A stretch of 11,978 nucleotides of DNA, taken from Chitinophagaceae bacterium (GTDB lineage: Bacteria; Bacteroidota; Bacteroidia; Chitinophagales; Chitinophagaceae). Positions 7,516 through 11,978 of the stretch are shown here, piece after piece (position 1 is the first letter of the stretch; every line of letters begins with the position of its first letter). The stretch covers positions 1-11,978 of the forward strand of contig CANHEC010000020.1 of the NCBI GenBank assembly GCA_947459455.1, read 5' to 3'. The translations under genes were made by a program, and so were the position numbers. Below the pieces are notes generated by a model that was not told the origin of the DNA, made no database searches, and saw only the letters and a list, made by a program, of their open reading frames with translations.

Positions 7516-7713
7516 GTTCGAATGTTCCAGAGTTCCAATGTTCGAATGTTCCAATGTTCCAGCGTTTGAAAGTTTGAGGGTTCGAAAGTTCCAGGGTTTA
7601 CGAGTTCACAAGTTCACGAGTTACAGGTGGCGGTGCCATCCGTCCTCAACCTTCAGCTTTCAGCCTTTTGCTTTCAGCCGTTCGCTTTCACGTTTCACCT
7701 TTCACTTTTCACG
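7516..7713. repeat. Composite tandem repeat, module 1 (8-bp array + constant + 7-bp array)
   Basis: Positions 7516-7627 are fourteen uninterrupted units of exactly 8 bp, each starting GTT (mostly GTTC) with four variable bases, such as GTTCGAAT, GTTCCAAT and GTTCACGA. A 16-bp constant segment, tggcggtgccatccgt (7628-7643), follows. Positions 7644-7713 are then ten units of exactly 7 bp, of the types CTTCAGC, TTTCAGC, CTTTTGC and TTTCACN. Neither period is a multiple of three, and reading frames across it are meaningless as protein, so it is non-coding. Repeats of this style occur between genes in some Bacteroidota (from memory); the function is unknown. Confidence 0.9.
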
Positions 7714-7714
7714 A

Positions 7715-7858
7715 GTTCGAGGGTTCGAATGTTCCAAAGTTCCAGTGTTCGAAAGTTCACGGGTTCACGAGTTCACGAGTTACAAGTGGCGGTGCCATCC
7801 GTCCTCAGCCTTCAGCTTTCAGCCTTTTGCTTTGAGCCTTTCGCCTTCACGTTTCACT
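7715..7858. repeat. Composite tandem repeat, module 2
   Basis: This module has the same architecture as module 1. Nine 8-bp GTT-units occupy 7715-7786, the identical 16-bp constant segment occupies 7787-7802, and eight 7-bp units occupy 7803-7858. The 7-bp units occur in the same order as in module 1 with a few substitutions (for example CGTTCGC to CTTTCGC). The constant segment and 7-bp array recur at an offset of 159 bp. This shows that a whole module was duplicated and then diverged, with unit losses and gains in the 8-bp array. Confidence 0.9.
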
Positions 7859-7859
7859 A

Positions 7860-7985
7860 GTCCGAGGGTTCGAATGTTCCAGCGTTTGCGTGTTTACAAG
7901 TCTGCGCCTTGGCCTTGGCCTCGACCTTTGACCTTAACCTCGACCTTTGACTACTGCCTTCAGTGCTCAGCCTGTTGCTTTCACA
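7860..7985. repeat. Composite tandem repeat, module 3 (degenerate)
   Basis: Six 8-bp units (7860-7907) are followed not by the 16-bp constant but by 6- and 7-bp units of the types CTTGGC, CTCGAC, CTTAAC and CTTTGAC (7908-7951), including the direct repeat CTCGACCTTTGAC at 7920 and 7939. A decayed run of 7-bp units follows at 7951-7985 (CTTCAGT, GCTCAGC, CTGTTGC, TTTCACA), matching the start order of the earlier 7-bp arrays. It appears to be an older or rearranged copy of the same module. Confidence 0.75.
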
Positions 7986-8019
7986 AGCATCGCCGGGTGC
8001 CGACCCGCTGCCGAAGGGC

Positions 8020-8105
8020 GCCGGGATGCGCAGGGGCAGTCCCGGCTCAGCCGGGAGAGCCCGCAGCAGCCCGCACTGCCGCCGGGCCCTGCACCGCTGC
8101 CCATC
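8020..8105 (+). repeat. GC-rich hairpin-bearing intergenic repeat, copy B
   Basis: This copy is homologous to copy A at 1468-1590. The head (GCCGGGATGCGCAGGGG) and the 41-nt tail (8057-8097, 31 of 41 identical to 1536-1576) match in the same orientation. The central hairpin is shorter here: CCCGGC (8041-8046), 3-nt loop tca, GCCGGG (8050-8055). The variable hairpin between conserved head and tail suggests a structured element. It sits directly between the tandem-repeat locus and the promoter of the dehydrogenase gene. Confidence 0.6.
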
Positions 8106-8156
8106 GCCCCCCATATCCCGAAAAAACCATCCTCCTGCCGAAGCGCCGGTGGCATT

Positions 8157-8164
8157 TACTTTTG
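8157..8164 (+). promoter_or_regulatory. Bacteroidota -7 box TACTTTTG, likely leaderless start
   Basis: TACTTTTG is an exact match to the TAnnTTTG consensus and ends only 4 bp before the ATG at 8169. Transcription would be expected to start at or next to the ATG, giving a leaderless mRNA. No clear -33 TTTG is visible in the GC-rich sequence upstream. Confidence 0.6.
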
Positions 8165-8168
8165 CGCC

Positions 8169-9029
8169 ATGCCGTATGAAACAATAGAGAGCGTGGCCGT
8201 GTGTGGTGCCGGCACCATGGGTAGTGGCATAGCACAGGTGGCCGCCCAGTGCGGCCTGCGGGTAGTGCTGTACGATGTGCAGCCCGCCATGCTGCAAAAA
8301 GGGCAGGCCGCCATTGAGAAAAGCCTGGACCAGCTGGTACAAAAGCAAAAACTGACGGCCGAACAAGCGGCCGACTGCCGCCAACGCCTGCAGTACAGCA
8401 GCCGGGCCGCCGACTGTGTGGCCGATGTGGTGATAGAAGCCATTGTAGAACGCCTCGACATCAAACAACAGGTACTGACCGAACTGGCGGGCTACAATGC
8501 GCCGCATTGCATACTGGCCTCCAATACCTCGTCGCTTTCCATCAGCACCCTGCAGCAGTCACTGCCGCAACCAGAGCGGGTGGCAGGTCTTCATTTTTTT
8601 AACCCCGCCACGCTGATGAAGCTGGTAGAAGTGGTGCAAGGCCGCCAAACCGACCCTACCGTAACGACGGCGCTGGCTGCCCTGGCCCGCCGCATGGGCA
8701 AAGTGCCGGTGCAGTGCCAGGATGCGCCGGGCTTTATAGTAAACCACATAGCCCGGCCCTACTACCTGGAGGGCATGCGCCTGGTGGAAACCGGCGTGGC
8801 CAGCATGGAAACGGTGGACGAACTGCTGGAAGCGACGGGCTTTAAGATGGGTCCGTTTAAACTAATGGACCTGATAGGACTGGATGTGAACTACAGCGTG
8901 AGCCAACTGGTATGGGAGGCCTATGGTCGGCCCGACCGCCTGCAGCCATCTGCACTGCAAGCCGAGCGGGTAGCCGCCGGCCAGCTGGGCCGCAAAACCG
9001 GCGCCGGCTTTTACCGCTACAACGATTGA
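8169..9029 (+). CDS. 3-hydroxyacyl-CoA dehydrogenase (3-hydroxybutyryl-CoA dehydrogenase type)
   Basis: This 286-residue protein has the standard length of the single-function NAD-dependent short/medium-chain 3-hydroxyacyl-CoA dehydrogenase. It interconverts 3-hydroxyacyl-CoA and 3-oxoacyl-CoA in fatty-acid beta-oxidation or butyrate/PHB-type metabolism in the cytoplasm. The N-terminal Rossmann fold shows GAGTMG (13-18) and an acidic residue ending strand 2 (LYD, Asp36). The active-site residues are in place: Ser118 in ASNTSS, His142 in LHFFNP, Glu154 in VEVV, and Asn192 in GFIVNH. The C-terminal helical domain ends with GRKTGAGFYRY. The ATG at 8169 is chosen because homology starts there and a promoter box precedes it; an upstream extension would run through non-coding repeats. 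No other beta-oxidation genes adjoin it. Its end overlaps the convergent deacetylase gene by 13 bp. Confidence 0.94.
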   Translation: MPYETIESVAVCGAGTMGSGIAQVAAQCGLRVVLYDVQPAMLQKGQAAIEKSLDQLVQKQKLTAEQAADCRQRLQYSSRAADCVADVVIEAIVERLDIKQQVLTELAGYNAPHCILASNTSSLSISTLQQSLPQPERVAGLHFFNPATLMKLVEVVQGRQTDPTVTTALAALARRMGKVPVQCQDAPGFIVNHIARPYYLEGMRLVETGVASMETVDELLEATGFKMGPFKLMDLIGLDVNYSVSQLVWEAYGRPDRLQPSALQAERVAAGQLGRKTGAGFYRYND

Positions 9030-10339
9030 TGCATTTGCAAAAACCGGCTGTGCAACTGCCACCAGGGCTGCCACTGCTGCTGGCGGCCCAGCAAATGGTT
9101 GTGCCAAATGGCTACCATGCAGCCGCCGGTGGCCTGTACGCTACGGTACAGGCTGGTCAGCTCGGCCAGGGCTGTGTCGGGGTCGTCTTTTTGTTCAAAA
9201 ATGCTGTTGGCATCCATCCAGCCAAAGGGGTGTACCCATAGCTCGGTGGTTTGCTCGGCCAGCAGATCGTACCACAAAAACGTGTGGCTGGTGGCTGCCC
9301 TAAAACCATTGATGGTGCCGTAGCCCATGCTGTAATCGTGCCGGATGCCCAGCTGCAGCAGCTGCCGATAGGTGTGCGGCAGCTGAAACCGCAGGTAATG
9401 CATGCGGTTGGAAAGCACGGGCCGATTGAGCACCTGCTGTATCCAGGCATGTTCGTGCTGCAGCTCGGCCACTTGGGCGGCGGCGGCCCAGCTGGCGTGG
9501 AGGCCTACGGCACTGGTTTCGGCCAATTGGCGCATGGTGCGCTGCAGGGCCGGGTGGCGGGGGTCAATATTGCGATCGTAGCCGGCGTAGCGGCGGGCGC
9601 CTAAAAAAAAGTAATGCGCCGGCACCTGGTGCCGGGCGTGGGCGGCCTGCAGTTCGTCAAACAAATCAAACGGATCGGGGCGCAGGCCCAGCAGGACGGC
9701 CATGCGCCAGCCAAGGTCGGACCAGCGGCCCTGCCACAGCTCTTTGGCGCCGCCACCGGCCTTGCGCCAGCCGCCTTTGTGGCGGTAGCACCAGGCTATG
9801 TCCACATCGTACGAGGCCAGCCACGATGGCTGCAGCGCTACCGGCTGCCAGCCCGGCCATGCCTGCTGCATGCACTGGCGCAGGTGCAGCAGCCACTCAT
9901 CGGCCAGGGGGCGCAGCAGCCAGCCCTGCCGGTACAGCAGGCTATTGGTATGGCTGTAGCGCTGGTATTCATCCAGCGTGTAGTGGGATGCATACTCCTC
10001 GTAGCGGCTGAGGCAGTAAAACACAGCCGCCAACACATCGAACGGATGCTGCCCCTGCGAGCTGGGAAACAGGCAGGGCAAGCCCGCCCCGGCATGGGAC
10101 GATACCCACCCGACCGCCGGCTGCAGCGGCTGCCAGCCAGCACTGGCCAACAGGCCCTGCGGCACCAGGTGGTAGCAGGGAGGGCGTACCGGCTGCTGGC
10201 TGTAGGCCAATACCGGTACCCCGGCAGGCAACTGCTGTACCTGCGTGCACACCTGCAGCGGCTGGCCCAGCAGCCGATGCCCCAGCCAGTGCGCTACATA
10301 GCGCAGCCGCGGATGATCGGTATCGGCAAATAAAATCAC
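9017..10339 (-). CDS. Polysaccharide deacetylase family protein (DUF7033-type, Bacteroidota)
   Basis: This 440-residue protein has an N-terminal domain of the type found in Bacteroidota polysaccharide deacetylases (ILFADTDHPRLRYVAHWLG; later HPFDVLAAVFYCLSRYEEY) and a C-terminal NodB-like barrel. Family motifs, numbered from the GTG start, are SYDVDIAW with likely metal-binding aspartates 178 and 180, GLHASW (279-284), NRMHYLRFQLP (311-321), DYSMGYGTINGFRAATS (335-351), HPFGWMD (370-376) and WHNH (412-415). Members are presumed to remove acetyl groups from surface or secreted polysaccharides. No signal peptide is apparent. The start is uncertain: GTG 10339 aligns with relatives and has a box-like TACTTTCA 4 bp upstream. 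A TTG at 10423 would add 28 residues (HTKAHPQRRLPSRIYF) that look non-native. It is convergent with the dehydrogenase gene. Confidence 0.88.
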   Translation of the reverse strand: MILFADTDHPRLRYVAHWLGHRLLGQPLQVCTQVQQLPAGVPVLAYSQQPVRPPCYHLVPQGLLASAGWQPLQPAVGWVSSHAGAGLPCLFPSSQGQHPFDVLAAVFYCLSRYEEYASHYTLDEYQRYSHTNSLLYRQGWLLRPLADEWLLHLRQCMQQAWPGWQPVALQPSWLASYDVDIAWCYRHKGGWRKAGGGAKELWQGRWSDLGWRMAVLLGLRPDPFDLFDELQAAHARHQVPAHYFFLGARRYAGYDRNIDPRHPALQRTMRQLAETSAVGLHASWAAAAQVAELQHEHAWIQQVLNRPVLSNRMHYLRFQLPHTYRQLLQLGIRHDYSMGYGTINGFRAATSHTFLWYDLLAEQTTELWVHPFGWMDANSIFEQKDDPDTALAELTSLYRSVQATGGCMVAIWHNHLLGRQQQWQPWWQLHSRFLQMHQSL

Positions 10340-10343
10340 CGGT

Positions 10344-10351
10344 TGAAAGTA
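10344..10351 (-). promoter_or_regulatory. Weak -7-like box before the deacetylase GTG
   Basis: TACTTTCA on the minus strand differs from TAnnTTTG in its last two bases and ends 4 bp before GTG 10339, the same spacing as the stronger box before the 8169 gene. If real, it fixes the GTG as start and excludes the upstream TTG. Confidence 0.2.
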
Positions 10352-10651
10352 GGGAGAAGCGGGGAAGTAAATGCGGGAAGGCAAGCGCCGCTGTGGGTGT
10401 GCTTTCGTATGGCATAGCTGCAAGCGATGTTAGTGGCTGGCTTTGTGCATTTCCTGCTGTTTATAAATGTAGGGCATGCCCCTCCACGACGAAGGCAGGC
10501 CCTGTATGTAGTGCGTACCTTTCGGGTAGCAACACCAGCTTCAACAAAACGACGGCCCGGCCACCGCTTTCGGCTGGTATCCTTAACAGCTGGCTGCCAT
10601 CATTCAGGCAGCACGTCTTGTTGCTAAGCCGAGCTGGTTTATTGGGTTTGT

Positions 10652-10659
10652 TACGTTTG
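10652..10659 (+). promoter_or_regulatory. Bacteroidota -7 box TACGTTTG before the DUF6544-like gene
   Basis: TACGTTTG is an exact TAnnTTTG match ending 11 bp before the ATG at 10671. It implies a very short leader of roughly 5-8 nt. No convincing -33 element is seen at the usual distance. Confidence 0.5.
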
Positions 10660-10670
10660 AATCCCTGTAT

Positions 10671-11753
10671 ATGAAATGGGTATTGGTAGTTGTATTGTTG
10701 CTACATGGCCTCATCCACCTGATGGGTGTGGCCAAAGCATTTGACCTGGCTACGCTGCGGCAGCTGAGTATTCCCATTACAAAAATGGTTGGCCTGCTGT
10801 GGTTGGCTGGCGCCATTCTTTTTGTAATAACCGCAGTGCTCATGCTGCTGCAAAAAGACCACTGGTGGATGCTGGCATTGGTAGCCGTTGCTTTATCGCA
10901 AGGGGTCATTATAGCCAGCTGGCAGGATGCGAAATTTGGTACCGTGGCCAATGTGCTGGTGGCCGTGGCAGCCCTGCTGGCGGCAGGCAGCTGGCGGTTC
11001 GAAAACAATTTTATGGCCGATGTAAAGCGCCATTTGCAGGTGCCAGCCGCTGCGCAGCCTGTACTGACTGAAAAAGACATGGCAAACCTGCCCGCCCCGG
11101 TGCAGCGCTACCTACACTATACCGGCGCCGTGGGCCGGCCGCTGGTGCGCAATATGTATGTGGCCATGGAGCTGCAGATGCGCTCCAAAGGGAAAGCTTT
11201 TTTCCGGGCACAATCGGTGCAGTACAACTTTTTCGATGATCCTACCCGGTTGTTCTTTATGAAAGCCACCATGTTTGGCGTGACCGTGCCCGGCTATCAC
11301 CGCTACCAGCAGCAAGCAGCCTTCATGGATATCCGACTTTTTGGATGGGTGAAACTGGCGCAGCATAGCGGCGCAGCCTTTACCCGGGCTGAAACCGTGA
11401 CCCTGTTGAACGATATGTGCTTGCTGGCACCGGCTACGCTTATTGATAAGCGCATAGAATGGCAGCAACTAAATGACAGCAGCGTTCGACTGGCCTTTAC
11501 CAACCAGGCTCATCGTGTAGAGGCTACGCTGTTCTTCAATGCCGAAGGACAACTGGTAAACTTTGTGTCCAATGACCGCCTGGAGGTAAATGCCATGCAA
11601 GTCTATCCTTTTAAAACGCCCGTACACCGCTACGGCAGCTACGCCGGCATGCAGCTGCCCGCCGAGGCAGAGGCTGTTTGGCAGTATCTGGATGGCGATT
11701 TTGTATACGGACAGTTTTGGGTGAAAGAAGTGAGATACAACGTAGCGCGGTAG
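10671..11753 (+). CDS. Four-helix membrane protein with DUF6544/DUF6920-like domain
   Basis: This 360-residue protein has four predicted N-terminal membrane helices (about residues 2-20, 37-60, 65-83 and 90-107). A soluble domain follows, which begins with the typical LPAPVQRYLHYTGAVG (140-155). It has a beta-rich pattern with FFDDPTRLFFMKATMFGVTVPGYHRY (187-212) and ends with the conserved WQYLDGDFVYGQFWVKEVRYN (337-357). This matches, from memory, Bacteroidota proteins annotated as DUF6544 or DUF6920 family. The fold has been suggested to be lipid-binding-like, but the function is unknown. The N-terminal half (LLHGLIHLMGVAKAF) resembles small membrane proteins that are stand-alone in other genomes, so this may be a natural fusion of two modules. 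ATG 10671 follows a -7 box. It is followed, 41 bp later, by murI, which has its own box-like sequence. Confidence 0.8.
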   Translation: MKWVLVVVLLLHGLIHLMGVAKAFDLATLRQLSIPITKMVGLLWLAGAILFVITAVLMLLQKDHWWMLALVAVALSQGVIIASWQDAKFGTVANVLVAVAALLAAGSWRFENNFMADVKRHLQVPAAAQPVLTEKDMANLPAPVQRYLHYTGAVGRPLVRNMYVAMELQMRSKGKAFFRAQSVQYNFFDDPTRLFFMKATMFGVTVPGYHRYQQQAAFMDIRLFGWVKLAQHSGAAFTRAETVTLLNDMCLLAPATLIDKRIEWQQLNDSSVRLAFTNQAHRVEATLFFNAEGQLVNFVSNDRLEVNAMQVYPFKTPVHRYGSYAGMQLPAEAEAVWQYLDGDFVYGQFWVKEVRYNVAR

Positions 11754-11780
11754 CCGCCACCGGCCATGCCGCATTTTCAC

Positions 11781-11788
11781 TTCCTTTG
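11781..11788 (+). promoter_or_regulatory. Probable -7 box TTCCTTTG before murI
   Basis: TTCCTTTG differs from TAnnTTTG at one position (T for A) and ends 6 bp before the murI ATG. It could start a leaderless or nearly leaderless transcript within the 41-bp gap after the previous gene. The gene may alternatively be read through from the upstream one. Confidence 0.4.
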
Positions 11789-11794
11789 CAGGGC

Positions 11795-11978
11795 ATGCAG
11801 GCACCTATTGGCATTTTCGATTCGGGCTATGGCGGGCTCACCGTTTTTCGCAGCATAGCGCAGGCGCTGCCGCAGTACGACTACCTGTACCTGGGCGATA
11901 ATGCCCGCAGCCCCTATGGCCCCCGCAGTTTTGAAACGGTGTACCAGTACACACTGCAGGCCGTCGAATGGTTTTTTA
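11795..11978 (+). CDS. murI: Glutamate racemase, 5' part (runs off the right edge)
   Basis: Only the first 61 codons are in the window. Residues 5-17 (IGIFDSGYGGLTV) and 33-45 (LGDNARSPYGPRS) are the two N-terminal signature motifs of glutamate racemase, with the substrate-binding Asp9-Ser10 and the DNARxPYG motif (usually DTAR). The enzyme makes D-glutamate for peptidoglycan in the cytoplasm. The first catalytic cysteine (in a CNTA-type motif) lies further downstream and is not visible. The ATG at 11795 starts just before the first conserved strand, which agrees with family length. Confidence 0.95.
   Translation, partial: MQAPIGIFDSGYGGLTVFRSIAQALPQYDYLYLGDNARSPYGPRSFETVYQYTLQAVEWFF

Larger units (their letters stand above)
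10340..10670. other. Divergent intergenic region, no gene seen
   Basis: These 331 bp separate the divergent deacetylase and DUF6544-like genes. Open frames here are short and unlike protein. The perfect palindrome GGGCATGCCC lies at 10472-10481, and a weak inverted repeat GCTGCC/GGCAGC lies near 10600-10613. Nothing else is recognisable apart from the promoter boxes listed separately. Confidence 0.5.

Noticed and set aside
7516..7985. CRISPR array
   Set aside because: Units are 7-8 bp, contiguous and without unique spacers, and no cas genes are present.
7947..8168. Upstream extension of the dehydrogenase reading frame
   Set aside because: The extension runs through repeats, hairpin element B and the promoter box; family homology begins at the ATG at 8169.
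7538..8179. Open frames across the tandem-repeat region (for example 213 codons from 7538 and the minus-strand frame 7857-8507)
   Set aside because: The 8-bp and 7-bp periods are not multiples of three and the translations are Ser/Phe/Arg-rich repeat artefacts.
10340..10423. TTG start at 10423 for the deacetylase
   Set aside because: It adds 28 residues unlike the family N terminus; the GTG at 10339 fits relatives and a box-like sequence lies between the two. Not fully excluded.
10472..10481. Perfect palindrome GGGCATGCCC as an operator
   Set aside because: A single 10-bp palindrome is expected by chance in GC-rich DNA and no regulator gene is nearby.

Overview
The window looks like chromosomal DNA of a Bacteroidota bacterium, most likely in or near the family Chitinophagaceae. 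Three things point there. The gene content includes a secreted tricorn-type S41 protease with a TolB-like propeller, an OmpA-family lipoprotein with a coiled coil, and a DUF7033-type polysaccharide deacetylase. Boxes of the Bacteroidota type TAnnTTTG lie a few bases before start codons. Most genes have no visible Shine-Dalgarno sequence. The assignment is an inference from protein families and promoter style, not from a marker gene. Most of the window is GC-rich; the first ~1.3 kb is clearly more AT-rich.

Layout, left to right. (1) 1-1300: an AT-rich patch with one minus-strand gene (176-970) for a two-helix membrane protein resembling putative phage abortive-infection (PutAbiC-like) proteins, probably acquired accessory DNA. 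(2) 1241-1640: a block of non-coding elements: a compound inverted repeat, a GC-rich hairpin element (copy A), and the rho-independent terminator of the next gene. (3) 1667-4888 minus: a full-length secreted tricorn protease homologue, divergent from 5098-5952 plus, a dienelactone-hydrolase-family enzyme. (4) 5967-6392 minus, a four-helix membrane protein; then a strong bidirectional terminator; then 6492-7397 minus, an OmpA-family lipoprotein. (5) 7398-8168: a gene-free stretch dominated by an unusual composite tandem-repeat locus, in which arrays of exactly 8-bp units alternate with arrays of 7-bp units in three modules, followed by copy B of the GC-rich hairpin element. (6) 8169-9029 plus, a 3-hydroxyacyl-CoA dehydrogenase with a promoter box only 4 bp before its ATG, converging with a 13-bp overlap on 9017-10339 minus, a polysaccharide deacetylase. 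(7) 10671-11753 plus, a four-helix membrane protein with a C-terminal DUF6544/DUF6920-like domain, and 11795 to the right edge, the start of glutamate racemase (murI).

The genes do not form one pathway. Most are singletons in divergent or convergent arrangement, each with its own promoter or terminator signals. Several relate to the cell envelope: OmpA lipoprotein, polysaccharide deacetylase, glutamate racemase and the small membrane proteins. Two are metabolic hydrolase or dehydrogenase enzymes and one is a peptidase. No rRNA, tRNA, CRISPR array, transposase or integrase was seen. The most unusual feature is the 7516-7985 repeat locus; next are the pair of related hairpin elements (A and B) and the apparent leaderless or near-leaderless promoters.
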